64,000 nucleotides of DNA. Source: Spiroplasma endosymbiont of Lasioglossum villosulum. Lineage in GTDB: Bacteria > Bacillota_I > Bacilli_A > Mycoplasmatales > VBWQ01. The stretch lies in NCBI RefSeq assembly GCF_964020195.1, contig NZ_OZ026539.1, positions 124,001 through 188,000 on the forward strand, in the 5' to 3' direction. The stretch's first letter is position 1. Every line of letters begins with the position of its first letter. The notes below the pieces were generated by a model. It had not been told where the DNA came from and searched no databases. It saw nothing but the letters and a program-made list of their open reading frames with translations. The position numbers and the translations under genes are program-made. Positions 21,437 to 31,874 of this stretch are shown in pieces.

Positions 21437-21605
21437 ACTTATTTATCCTTGTTTTTAATAAACTTAATTCATATTTAATTTGTTTTCTAATTTCAAATTC
21501 AATTACTTCATCATGCGAATATTCTAATAATTCATTTAAATATTTAATATTTTCTTTAATTTGTTTGATTGTTAATTCGTTTTTTATTTCATTAAATGTT
21601 TTCAT
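21429..21605 (-). CDS. Small acidic coiled-coil phage protein
   Basis: 58 residues from ATG 21605, which has GGAG seven bases upstream and overlaps the nuclease stop; a longer in-frame extension to 21641 lies inside the nuclease gene and is unlikely. Sequence is helical (ELTIKQIKENIKYLNELLEY). Function unknown. Confidence 0.5.
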   Translation of the reverse strand: MKTFNEIKNELTIKQIKENIKYLNELLEYSHDEVIEFEIRKQIKYELSLLKTRINKYE

Positions 21606-22248
21606 TTTTATCTTCTCCTTTAAAATATTTTGTTTTTGCATTCATTCATTCAATTATTAATTCATTTGTTATTTCTATTTTTATTTCTTGTTGACTATTT
21701 TTATTAGTTAAATAAACATAAGTTTTATAAGATGGAGTTATACCATTCTCAAGTAACATACAATAATAAGCAGTTAATTGTAATTTAATTCTTTTTAATT
21801 TATCTTCATCAATACAAGCATATGTTTTATAATCAACTAAATAATATTTATTTTCTTTTTTATCTAAATAAACTAAGTCTGGAGTTCCAGCAATTAAATT
21901 ATCAGTAATAGGTTTTTCAATAATAAATTCATAATTATTTTTATCTTTAAATTTTTCTTTTAAAAATATAAGTGATTTTTTACAATAAGAATAATTTATA
22001 TTATTTGTTAAAGGTTTTAATTTTTTTAATAAATTATTAATAATATTTTCTTCATTAATATTTTGTAAATATAATTCATTAAGTTTATGAACTCATTTAC
22101 CACGAACTGAAGCATTTTTTAATACTTCTCGGGCTATATGACTATATCCAAAACCTAAATAATTATCAATAATTCTAGAAACTGATATTAATTCTTTATC
22201 TTCTAAAAAATATTGATGTGTTTCTTTTTTAAAAATTAATTTACTCAT
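21592..22248 (-). CDS. RecB/Cas4-like PD-(D/E)XK nuclease (phage recombination exonuclease)
   Basis: 218 residues. The PD-(D/E)XK core is visible: AGTPDLVYLDKKENKYYLVD holds the D of GTPD and continues into LVDYKTY (D-x-K), followed by RIKLQLTAYYCMLL with the Q-x-x-x-Y helix typical of RecB/Cas4-like nucleases. An N-terminal HxxG-like region (RGKWVHKLNELY) also fits. With RecT in the same operon it most likely supplies the exonuclease of a RecE/RecT-type recombination pair. Start ATG 22248 overlaps the previous gene by eight bases. Confidence 0.75.
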
Positions 22249-22363
22249 ATTTATTTCTACCTATTAATAATCAAAAACATTTATTACATAATCTATTACC
22301 AAAAGAAGATTGTTTTCTATATTTATCACAAGAACCAACCATTCTATATTCTCTATATTCCAT
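22241..22363 (-). CDS. Tiny cysteine-containing phage protein
   Basis: 40 residues, begins MEYREYRMVGSCDKYRKQ and contains CDKY...CNKC, a possible zinc site. GAAAGGAAAAATATTT precedes ATG 22363. Function unknown. Confidence 0.45.
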
Positions 22364-22381
22364 AAATATTTTTCCTTTCAA

Positions 22382-22558
22382 TTAATGTTTAGAAGCAATA
22401 ATTATTAATGTTAAAATCATAATAATAATTCCAATTGTTAAAAATATAATTCTACTTTTTCATGATTTTTTATAAAATTCTTTTTGTTCTTCAATTAATT
22501 CAATTTGTTCTTTTAATAATTTATTTTGTAATTCTTCATTTTCTTTTTCTTCTTCCAT
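22382..22558 (-). CDS. Small coiled-coil membrane protein (early operon)
   Basis: 58 residues: an acidic coiled N-terminus (EEEKENEELQNKLLKEQI), then one membrane helix (IIFLTIGIIIMILTLIII). Tail-anchored layout. Preceded by GAAAGGAA. Function unknown. Confidence 0.5.
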
Positions 22559-22573
22559 TTTTAATTCCTTTCA

Positions 22574-22783
22574 TTAATTAAGTTTTTTATTTAATTCCTT
22601 ATTATTTAAATTTATGTCTAATTCCATTACTAATATTTCATATTTTTCAATATAAGCATCTTTGAATAAATGATGTTTATAATTTCTATGAAAGTTAGTA
22701 GCATTTTCTACAGTTGAAAAAGCCTTATATTTTATTTGACCTGTATAATTAACTTCATATTTTAATAAGTAAATATATTTCAT
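22574..22783 (-). CDS. First gene of the prophage early operon
   Basis: 69 residues (begins MKYIYLLKYEVNYTGQIKYK), with AAAGGAG upstream of ATG 22783. Aromatic-rich N-terminus and a helical C-terminus. It follows the structured leader at 22857-23060, so the early promoter is probably just upstream. Function unknown. Confidence 0.5.
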   Translation of the reverse strand: MKYIYLLKYEVNYTGQIKYKAFSTVENATNFHRNYKHHLFKDAYIEKYEILVMELDINLNNKELNKKLN

Positions 22784-22856
22784 ATTTATTTTTCTCCTTT
22801 ATTTTATTTATTGTGTTATGATATTGTTAATGAGGTATGTATTTATATATAAACCC

Positions 22857-23060
22857 CCTATTTTTTTAAATAATACAAATGTAATTATTAATATAGATTA
22901 ATGGGTTATTTACTGAGCCATAATAAGGCTATTCAAATTAATCTATAATTACATTAAGCGATACAGTGTAACATTTTAACTTGCTTAACATTAAATGCTC
23001 TTTTATACTGATATAGAAGTATTTACATTTCGTACTCACTATTTGACTTCTACGACAGTT
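22857..23060. other. Stem-loop-rich non-coding region ahead of the early operon
   Basis: Several inverted repeats in a gene-free stretch. A long stem pairs 22879-22902 with 22936-22953 (ATGTAATT and ATAGATTAAT on the 5' side, 18 bp with one 6-base bulge), enclosing AGCC/GGCT. TTAAGC pairs with GCTTAA (22954-22986), and TAGAAGT with ACTTCTA (about 23014-23052). Could be a leader RNA, replication origin or regulatory region; no known RNA family recognised. Confidence 0.45.
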
Positions 23061-23087
23061 TTATGAAGTTTTAATCTTTTAACAAAA

Positions 23088-23113
23088 AAAGAACGATAGT
23101 TATATCGTTCTTT
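23088..23113 (-). terminator. Terminator of the 23139 gene
   Basis: AAAGAACGATA / TATCGTTCTTT, an 11-bp stem with a GTTA loop, followed on the minus strand by a run of T. It lies 25 bases past the stop of the membrane-protein gene. Confidence 0.8.
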
Positions 23114-23138
23114 GTTATTTCTAAATCTATCTATTAAA

Positions 23139-23489
23139 TTAATGCGCCCCATTATCATAACCAATGTTTAAATTATTTTGTTGCTCATTATTATTTCTAT
23201 TTATTAACCAGTTCCTAATTGTAACTCCACATCTAAGACCTGTTATAGCACCTAATAAAAAAAGTCCTACACCGACACTATTGAGATTACTAGCATCATT
23301 GTTTTTTATTAAACCATATATTGCACCAACACCCAAGCCCATTGTTGAAAGTAATGTTGATGATAACATTGTGATACAACAACAACCAAAATCTTTTTGT
23401 AAACAACTTGTATTTGTACTTGTATTTGTCATATTTGCTCCTAATAAACGTGTTGTTTCATTTCTTGATTGTTCTGTTGAATTATTCAT
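23139..23489 (-). CDS. Small two-span membrane protein
   Basis: 116 residues from ATG 23489 (AAAGGAG eleven bases upstream; a GTG at 23498 is too close to the site). N-terminus hydrophilic (NNSTEQSRNETTRLL), then a Cys cluster (GCCCITML) leading into a first hydrophobic helix and a second glycine-rich one (VGVGLFLLGAITGL). The ETTRL element also occurs in the 18370 prophage protein, so it may be prophage-derived. Function unknown. Confidence 0.5.
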   Translation of the reverse strand: MNNSTEQSRNETTRLLGANMTNTSTNTSCLQKDFGCCCITMLSSTLLSTMGLGVGAIYGLIKNNDASNLNSVGVGLFLLGAITGLRCGVTIRNWLINRNNNEQQNNLNIGYDNGAH

Positions 23490-23579
23490 AAATCTCACTA
23501 CTCCTTTACTTAATCAATTTTATTTAATAATTAATTGTTTTTAAATTTAAAAAATTAATGAATATGTTGTGTTATCAAC

Positions 23580-23700
23580 ATATTAATTATAGTTAATATA
23601 ATTAATACTTTTTATATAATTTTTTATTTTATAAATAAGATTTTCAATTTTTTGATTTTCATTATTGATAACTTATCATCTCTTAAATTTGAACATATTT
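23580..23700 (-). pseudogene. Internally deleted remnant of the RPEVKAK-repeat gene
   Basis: The 5' flank and first codons (ATAATGAAAA) and the 3' end (ATCAAAAAATT, TCTTATTTATAAAAT) match the gene at 28617-29251, but the repeat body is missing. The start ATG is changed. Downstream flanks also match (ATATTTAATATATAAAATTAG at 23783 and 29370). It looks like a duplicate that lost its repeats. Confidence 0.4.
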
Positions 23701-23796
23701 ACAATTTTTATTTTTGTTCATCATAAATGCAATCTATGCTAAATTTTAAAAATTAAAATCAAAAAAGATTTCATTTTAAAAAAATATTTAATATAT

Positions 23797-23835
23797 AAAA
23801 TTAGTAATTTTTCAATTAAAAAACTACTAATTTTT
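23797..23835. terminator. Hairpin downstream of the lipoprotein gene
   Basis: AAAATTAGTA pairs with TACTAATTTT around an AT-rich centre, with T-runs on either strand. Placed 47 bases after the stop of the 23882 gene; probably its terminator. Confidence 0.6.
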
Positions 23836-23881
23836 GTATTATCTATCTTTAAGGTTTAATAATTTTTTTTAAATTATTATA

Positions 23882-25486
23882 TTAACTTCAAACATTATTA
23901 TTATCACCCTCTATTACCGCATAAGTTGGAGCAAAAGAATATGCTAAAGATAAAACATAACCATTAAAATACATTCAAATATCAACAGTACCTAAAGACA
24001 AATTATCTATAATATATTTATTATTTTTTAATTTAGAATTTAATTGCGTGTTTTGTCATCTAAGACCTTTTTGCCCTAATTCATGACAATTAATTAATTC
24101 TAGTGAATCATTATTTTGAAAAAAACGATTCTTTTTTGCTAAATCAGTAGTTTTATCTTTTAAATATTTTAAAGTATCACTAAAATTATTATTTTCGTAA
24201 GCTTTAAAATCATTTTTATTCATTTTCATTGTAAAGTCACCTTCAAACTTACTGATAGTAAGACGATTGTTTCAAATACCATCTTTAGAACAAAATTTGG
24301 CTAATTTATCAGCAGTATTATTAATTCGATCTTGTGTTGACATAGTATCGCGGATGACAACAGGAATTTTAATAGGGTCTAATGTTAAATTATAATATGT
24401 TCAACTATTAATTTCAAATTCTCCAAACAAACTTACTTTATCTAGATCTGAAATAATTTTGTTTCTATATTTTCAATTTTCAAATTTATTTTCAAAGGTT
24501 TGTGCATATGAATTAGCTTTATTAGTAAAAATTGATTTAACATCAGAACCTGATTGATTTAAAAATACTTTTTGTGCCATACTTTGAAAATCATTTTGTG
24601 TTTCTTTAGTGACACTTCAATTATTATTATTATTTGGCAATTGATAATTATGAAATTTCGTTTGATCACGAACAATAAACTTAGCTCCCAATTTTGTTTT
24701 TATTTTTTCTAAAATGTCTTCTTTTAACTCATTACTGTTTCATCATTTTGAAATATTTCATTTTAAATCTAAGGTAGTTTCGACAGTATAATCTTTTAAA
24801 TTATCTTCAATTTTACTTGCTACTTTTTCAATTACGCCTTCAGTATTAGCATTTTGATTAATAAAGTTTATATCAAAAAAATCTATACTTAATTCACGAT
24901 CTAATGTATTACCATCAAAATCTTTTCATTTTAAATCAAATTTTAGGCTTGATTTTAGAAGATTTCAAGATTCAATTTGATACTTTTCTTTATTATAATC
25001 ATCCATCCCAAAAGCATTATTATTTTTTCATTCATTAAATTCGACTTTAGTAATTTTTGATTTATCAGTATTTAATTTTAAAATTTCATTAATATTAATA
25101 CCAGAAAATAATGATTTTAAATTAGAATCATTACCTAGTTCAGAACCAAAATTACTAATGTTTTCTTTAATTACGTCATAAAAATGTTTAGTTAAATCTT
25201 GATTAGTAATTTCTTGATTATCAGGAATATTATTAATTTGATTTAATAGTTCTTGTCCAGAACTAGCAAAGTTATCTGGTCTTAAAATATTTTTTTTCTC
25301 TTTTATTAGATCCCCAAATAAACTATTAACTTTTTCTTCTGCTATTTTTAATAAATCAGTATCACTCTGTTCTTTACCATGCTCTTCTGGTATTGGTTCA
25401 TCATTATTTCCACCACAAGCAATAATATTTGTAGTAGCAGTAGTACTTAAAATTATTGCCCCCAAAATACTTAATAATTTTTTCAT
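23882..25486 (-). CDS. Large surface lipoprotein (Spiroplasma lipoprotein family)
   Basis: 534 residues. Signal peptide MKKLLSILGAIILSTTATTN followed by a lipobox (NIIAC, Cys 24), so it should be lipid-anchored on the outer face. An acidic linker is followed by a long hydrophilic region with repeated Trp (TGA) residues. The leader (KKLLSILGAIxL.TTATTNIIAC) is typical of Spiroplasma multi-copy lipoproteins. Ribosome binding site GGGGGT. The gene is open from start to stop; no enzymatic motif seen. Confidence 0.75.
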
Positions 25487-25984
25487 AATTTATACCCCCA
25501 TAAATAAATCTTTTTATATAATTAAATATATTCAATACAACTATTATTGACATTAGTAATAAAAATCAAACTTGGATAAAATATGTTTTTAATTTAACAA
25601 ATTAAAGACATATTTAAATTGTTGAATATATTTACTTCATTTTATATTATTCTAAAATTGTTTTTTATATTATGTTTTAAAGTTTTATAATAAACACTAA
25701 TAATATCATATTTAGTGATTTTTTATAAGTTTTTTTATGTTTTTACTTATTTTATTTTTTAAAATAATAACTAGTTTTAAAATTTAACATTTACTGTATT
25801 TAATACTATTAAAACAAGATTTATTATATAAAACATAGTAAAATTCTACTAAGAAATTTTTCATATTATGCTTAATATTGATTATATAATTGCTAGTATA
25901 TATTGTTGTTTCTAAATTAATAAAATTGTTTTTTTAAATAAAAATATTATAAACTAATACATTGAGAGGTTATTTAAGAGAGGT
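25487..25984. other. AT-rich intergenic region with a 13-bp inverted repeat
   Basis: About 500 bases between divergent genes (lipoprotein leftward, ABC exporter rightward). TAAATATATTCAA at 25523-25535 is mirrored by TTGAATATATTTA at 25622-25634. It should hold both promoters; no strong consensus stands out in such AT-rich sequence. Confidence 0.5.
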
Positions 25985-27670
25985 ATGGTTGAAAAAGCAA
26001 ATTTAGGTAAATTATTAGAGTTTATTTTTATTAAGGTTTATTATTCTTTTATTACAGTTTTTTTATTTATTTTATCAATATTTATATCTTTAACAATATC
26101 TATTGTTTTTTTTACTTTGAAATTAAGTTCAAATACTTTTTTCATTATTTTTCAATATTATATTATGATTTTGTATAGCATTTTTCTTTTTATTTTTGCT
26201 TTAATGAATTCTATTAAGTTATTTGGTACACAATTTGAAGATAATTCTTTTCTTCTAATACTAACAAGGCCATATTCAAGAAAAGTAATTATCCTTTCAC
26301 AATATTTCGTGTTATTTTTATCTTCATTATTTTTTATCGTATCTAATATTATTACTTTATTAGTTTTTGGAGGCATCATAGGAGTAATTCTAAAAATAAT
26401 ATATATTAAATTTTATATTTTAATTATTTTAAAATTATTTCTTTTTTTACTTTTTTTCTCAATTTTAGTAACTAATGGATCGGTAGCTATGTTAGCGTTT
26501 TTTTCATCAGAAAAGGTTTTTTTAATATTTGTTATTTTTTGTAGTTTATTCCTTTTGGGTGGTTTGCCTTCTTCTTTGATATTAAATAAAACAGAAAATT
26601 TACCAATTTCTTTTAAAGAAGGTGTTGGACCTTATTTGGTTAAACAAATTAAAGAAGCAATGTTATTTAATAAATATTATAAAATGGGATTAATTCGTTA
26701 TCCTAATTTAACTAAAGATATTGCTGATTTTTATAATAGTTTAACAATTGATGAATTACAAAATATTAATAAAAAGGAAGTTATTAGTAAAAGACAAGAT
26801 TTTTATAAAAAAGAAGGATTTCTTTTAAATAGTTCATTTAATAGTGGTGAAATGGAAGGTAAAATTGATGTTTGAAATGGACATAATGATTTTAATGGCA
26901 AAACAGTTAAAATAGTTTTAGTTTTTAATAAATACTTTATTAATTTAAAAGAATTAAAACAAAAAATTGAAGAATCTAATAACGATACTCAAAAAGATTT
27001 ATTTCAATTATATGAAGATTATAATAATGAATTTGAAATTAATAATTTTTGTTATTTACAAAAATCAAAAATACCTGATTTGTTAGAATATGATCTTGCT
27101 AAATCTTATGTTGAGGAAGGTAGTAATAAAAAAACATTAACTAGTGATGATTGAACAAGAGCTTTTAAAGATGGTGGATATTATGTTAAATTTAGCAGTC
27201 CATTACGTAACAAATATGATAATCTTTTTTTTAATCCAATTTATATTTTATTAAGAACTGTGGAAGATTACATTTATAATCAAATATGAATTTATTATCA
27301 AGTTAAATCAGAAAAAGTTTTAAATGATGAAAATTTTATTGCATTTAAAAATAATATGAATTTATATACTTTGATTAACTATTTTAATTTTATTGAGCAT
27401 TGAAACCAAATGTGAACAAATTATATGGGATGTTATGGTAATTTTTGATTTAAACCATTAGCTTTATCAAGTATTGATTTTAATGTTCAAAAAAATACTT
27501 TATTTAGTTATCCTGATTTTACTTTTCATTTAAATAGCGAATATAAAATTGATGTTAATAATACTACAAGCATACAAAATAATTTGATTGTTAGTTTATT
27601 TTACGGTGTGTTGTGTATTGTTTTATTTTTCTTATCATTTTGTTTTTTCTTAAAAAAGAATATTGGATAA
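25985..27670 (+). CDS. ABC-2-type exporter permease with large external domain
   Basis: 561 residues. Six hydrophobic segments lie in the first 210 residues, with RPYSRKVIILSQYFV after the second or third, a pattern of ABC-2 permeases. A hydrophilic domain of roughly 330 residues and a final membrane helix (SLFYGVLCIVLFFLSFCFFL) follow, ending KKNIG. The ATPase gene begins 19 bases later, so the two form an exporter. Substrate unknown. Start ATG 25985 behind AAGAGAGGT. Confidence 0.7.
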
Positions 27671-27689
27671 GTTAGTTAGGAGAGTATTT

Positions 27690-28604
27690 ATGTCAACAAA
27701 TGATAAAAATAAAATTTTAATTAATGTTCAAAACTATAGTAAAAAATTTAAGAAATTTCACATAAATAATATTAGCTTTACTGTATTTGAAGGAACTATT
27801 CATGCTTTAGTTGGCCGTTCAGGAAGTGGTAAATCAGTACTGTTGAAATCAATTATTGGTGCTATTCCAATAAGTAATTACGAAGGATTAATTACCATTA
27901 ATGGCTATAAAGCGGGAACAACTTTTTCAAAAAATAGTTTAGGCTATTCTTTGAATATAGAAAATTTTCCTCAGGGATTAAGTGCTTATAATTTTTTGAA
28001 ATTTTTAGGTAAAACAACAATAATTTCAGAAAGTAAATTACTAGTAAATTTAGAAAGATTATTAAAAAATTTTGGTTTATGAGAATCACGTAATAAATCT
28101 TTAAATTCATTTTCTTCAGGAATGAAAAATAGAATTATGTTGATTGTTGCCCTAGCACATGATCCAAACCTAGTTATTTTAGATGAACCAGGAGCTAATT
28201 TAGATTCAGAATCAAGAAAATTTTTTACTTCTGTTTTACAAGATTTAAAAAAAGAAGGAAAAACTATTTTATTAACAACTCATATGATTGATGAAACAAA
28301 AGATATTATTGATAATTGTACTATTATTGAATATGGTAAATTAATTTATACTGGGCCAATTGATAAATTTGGAGTTGGTAAAATTTTTGTTTTAAAAACA
28401 AGCAATAATCTTGTAGCATCATCACTTTTAAGTTTATATAATTTTCAATTTAAATATAATAAAGATACTGATAGTATTTTAATTAAATTAATTGATAAAA
28501 ATTATATATCACAACTTAATTTTATTTTGAGTGAAAAGAAAATTGTTATATATGATTTACATGAAAAAGAATTAGATTTATTTTTTATCAATTCATTTTT
28601 TTAA
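27690..28604 (+). CDS. ABC transporter ATP-binding protein (partner of 25985)
   Basis: 304 residues with one ABC domain: Walker A GRSGSGKSVL (about residues 42-50), signature NSFSSGMKNR, Walker B LVILDEPGANLD, and a switch His in LLTTHMIDET. A C-terminal extension of about 90 residues follows. ATG 27690 has TTAGGAGAG upstream. Powers export through the adjacent ABC-2 permease. Confidence 0.88.
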
Positions 28605-28616
28605 TTTATTTTTATT

Positions 28617-29251
28617 TTATAAATAAGATTTTCAAATTTTTTGATTTTCACTTAAAACATGTGCAGCAGGAGGATATTCATCAGCTAATTTGTTGATTGC
28701 ATTTACCATTACTTCTTTTTGATAATTATTATTAAATTGTAATTCTTGTTTTGTTTTTTTCCTTTTTTGATATAATTTTTGATTATATATTTTCTTTTTT
28801 GCTTTCACTTCAGGTCTTTGCTCATATTTTCGTTTTTTATCTTTATTTTTTTGATATCAAGCTTGATCATATTTTTGCTTTCTTGCTTTCACTTCGGGTC
28901 TTTGCCAATATTTTTTCCTTCTTGCTTTCACTTCGGGTCTTTGAGCATATTCTTTCTTTTTTGCTTTCACTTCAGGTCTTTGCTCATATTTTCGTTTTTT
29001 ATCTTTATTTTTTTGATATCAAGCTTGATCATATTTTTGCTTTCTTGCTTTCACTTCGGGTCTTTGCCAATATTTTTTCCTTCTTGCTTTCACTTCGGGT
29101 CTTTGAGCATATTCTTGATTTTTTGCTTTCACTTCAGGTCTTTGATTATATTGATTTATTTTTTCTTGATTTTTTTGATATTTTTCTTGATCATATTTTC
29201 TCTTTTTTGCTTTCACTTTTTCTTATACTCTTTTTGTTTTTCATTATTCAT
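28617..29251 (-). pseudogene. RPEVKAK-repeat protein gene, frameshifted near its start
   Basis: From ATG 29251 (AAGGGGTGATAAATTT upstream) the frame MNNEKQKEYKKKW is correct but shifts in the A-run near 29218. The other frame then gives QRPEVKAK/QRPEVKAR units about seven times, arranged in two longer blocks (KKYWQRPEVKARKQKYDQAW...). A second slip near 28646 alters the last residues. Highly basic, Tyr/Lys-rich, no signal peptide. Such repeats are common in mobile-element proteins; function unknown. Rightward open frames over the same bases are shadows. Confidence 0.6.
28790..29215 (-). repeat. Tandem coding repeats (RPEVKAK units)
   Basis: The plus strand shows CTTGCTTTCACTTC followed by GGTCTTTG about seven times, with a higher-order block starting near 28805 and again near 28970 (period about 165 bases). 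Units encode QRPEVKA(K/R). Confidence 0.8.
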
Positions 29252-29382
29252 AAATTTATCACCCCTTAAATCTGTGTCATTGTTTCAGATTTACAATTTT
29301 TATTACTGTTTAATTTTTTTTGGTCATCACAAATTAAAATCTTCTTTAAACTTTAAAATGCAAGTAAAATATTTAATATATA

Positions 29383-29416
29383 AAATTAGCGAACTTAATT
29401 AAAAAATCGCTAATTT
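29383..29416 (-). terminator. Terminator of mnmG
   Basis: AAATTAGCGA pairs with TCGCTAATTT directly after the mnmG stop (29418) with a T-rich tail on the minus strand. Confidence 0.7.
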
Positions 29417-29417
29417 A

Positions 29418-31301
29418 TTAAATATTTAAATTTGGATATTTGCGTTTTAAAAAAAATAATAAAACTTGAATATCAGCAGGACTAACACCAGAAATTCTTG
29501 TAGCATGACCAATTGTTAATGGTCTAACACGCTTTAATTTTTCTCTAGCTTCACCAGTAATACTTTCTACTAAATCATAATCAATATCACCAGGAATTTG
29601 TTTTTTTTCTAAACTATTAGTTTGTTGCGCCATTTTTAGTTGTTGATTAATATATCCTGAATATTTAATTGTAATTTCTAATTCCATTAATTGATGATAT
29701 TGTAAATCATTTATTAAAGGTAACTGTGAAGTAAACATTGATAATTTGACACCTGGACGTTTTAATAATTCATAAGCAATAATATGATTATCGGGAATTG
29801 GACCTAAATTATTATTATTAATATACTTAGCAACTTCTGAATTGGGACTAACTTTAATAGTTTTTAATTTTTCAACAATATTAGACATTAATTTTTGTTG
29901 AATATTAAATTGTGATCAACGTTGTTCACTAACTAAGCCAACTTGATAACCATATTTAATTAATCTTGTTTGAGCATTATCATTTCGTAATAATAAACGA
30001 TGTTCAGCTAAAGAAGTTAATAAACGATAAGGTTCAACTGTTCCTTTTGTTACTAAATCATCAATTAAAACTCCGATATATGCTTCATCACGCTTTAAAA
30101 TTAATGGTTTTTCTTTTTTTATTTTTAAATGTGCGTTAATTCCGGCCATTAAACCTTGACACGCTGCTTCTTCATAACCACTAGTACCATTAATTTGACC
30201 AGCACTAAATAAGTTTTTAATTAATTTAGTTTCCAATGTTGGTCATAATTGTGTTGGTTCAAAAGCATCATATTCAATAGCATATGCTCATTTTAATACT
30301 TCACAATTTTCTAAACCAGGTAATGTTCTCAACATTTTATCTTGCACATCAATTGGCATCGATGTTGAAAAACCTTGGACATAAATTGAATCCAAAGCAA
30401 GTGATTCTGGCTCTAAGAAAATTTGATGACGAGGCTTATCAGCAAAACGTACTACTTTATCCTCAATACTTGGACAATAACGTGGTCCAGTACCTTGTGC
30501 TTCACCATTATACATTGGTGATTTATCTAAATTATTATTAATAATAGTATGAGTTTTATCATTTGTATAAAGTAAATAACAAGGTAACTGTTTTGCTAAT
30601 GGTAAAAAATTTTTAGTTTCATATGAAAATGCTAAAGGTAAATGACTACCTAGTTCAATATTAGTTTTGTCAAAATCAATACTATTTTTTTTAATACGAG
30701 GTGGTGTTCCTGTTTTTAAACGTATCATATTAAAGCCTACAATTTTTAATTGTTCAGAAATACCATTACTTGTTCTTTGACCATCTGGTCCTTCTGATTT
30801 CTTATTATGACCTTGTAAAGTTAAAGCTGTCATATAAGTGCCAGTAGTTAAAATCACAATTTCACTAGTAATTTTTTCGCCATTCTCTAAAATAACACCC
30901 TTAGCAGTGTTTTCTTCAATTATTAATGATTGTACCATAACTTCTAAAATTGTTAAATTTTCTTGTTTATTTATTGCATTTTGCATATATTGTGAATAAG
31001 CAATTTTATCAGATTGAGCACGAATAGCTCAAACTGCTGGACCACGTGAATGATTTAATAGTTTCATTTGCAAAGCAGTAGCATCTGCTGCTTTAGCCAT
31101 TTCGCCACCAAGTGCATCAATTTCACGAACCACAACTCCTTTGGCGGGTCCACCAATAGAAGGATTACATGGCATTAATGCAATTTTAGTTTTATCAAGA
31201 GTAATAATAGCGGTTTTATGACCTGCTCGTGCAGAAGATAATGCCGCTTCAACACCAGCATGACCAGCACCAATTACAATAATTTCATACTCATATTTCA
31301 T
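29418..31301 (-). CDS. mnmG: tRNA uridine-5-carboxymethylaminomethyl modification enzyme MnmG (GidA)
   Basis: 627 residues, the usual length. N-terminal FAD-binding [17 protein letters not shown] (GxGxxG), then [12 protein letters not shown], the GidA signature [15 protein letters not shown], and [19 protein letters not shown]. The C-terminal helical domain ends [20 protein letters not shown], also typical. With MnmE it modifies the wobble uridine of certain tRNAs, in the cytoplasm, using FAD and a methylene-THF carbon. Start ATG 31301 with GGAGGTGAAATCA upstream. Complete and uninterrupted, unlike its accessory neighbours. Confidence 0.97.
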
Positions 31302-31585
31302 TGATTTCACCTCCATTTCATAAAATATTACATATCAAAATTAATAACATCAAAAATAAGAAATTTTATTTTTAATTTCTTTAGTAATGTTATCATAAAC
31401 AAGCAAAATATTCATGTACTTTTTAGACTTTTATTAAATAAAATTGAATTTTAGTTAATAATCTTCTCAATTATAATTCATTATCTTTTATACAAGATAT
31501 AAATATTATTTAAAGAATTAGTGCTGCACCTAAAAATAGCAACTGTTTTGATTAATAATCATTAATACTAATTAAAAGCCAGTAA

Positions 31586-31714
31586 TTACTTACTTTTAAG
31601 TATTTTATTTATTAGCACAAGATGTGTTTTTATTGAAAAGACACTTTTGTCATTAACATTGGTGACTGTATCCAATGGTGATAAAACATATGCAACATCT
31701 ATTTCTTTTTCCAT
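31586..31714 (-). CDS. Possible small protein
   Basis: 42 residues starting MEKEIDVAYVLSPLDTVTN, with AGAGGT upstream of ATG 31714. No similarity recognised. It lies in a 550-base gap between mnmG and the exonuclease gene; the rest of that gap (31302-31585 and 31715-31874) shows only AT-rich sequence. It may be a remnant. Confidence 0.35.
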   Translation of the reverse strand: MEKEIDVAYVLSPLDTVTNVNDKSVFSIKTHLVLINKILKSK

Positions 31715-31874
31715 AACTGTAACCTCTTTTGTATACAATTTGACTTAAATAATTTATCTTAATATCCCTACATAAGTATAATTATAATGTTAATTTTTAA
31801 ATTTGCAAATTTTTATTTACTATACCTTTAAACTTAAAAAGTATTTTTATATATAAAAATACATCTTATATTAA

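Noticed and set aside
25523-25634. Inverted repeat as a transposon end pair
   Set aside because: The enclosed 86 bases contain no gene and no target duplication was seen; kept only as a note on the intergenic region.
28751-29402. Rightward Phe/Ile-rich open frames over the RPEVKAK gene
   Set aside because: Antisense shadows of the coding repeats; no start signal and implausible composition.
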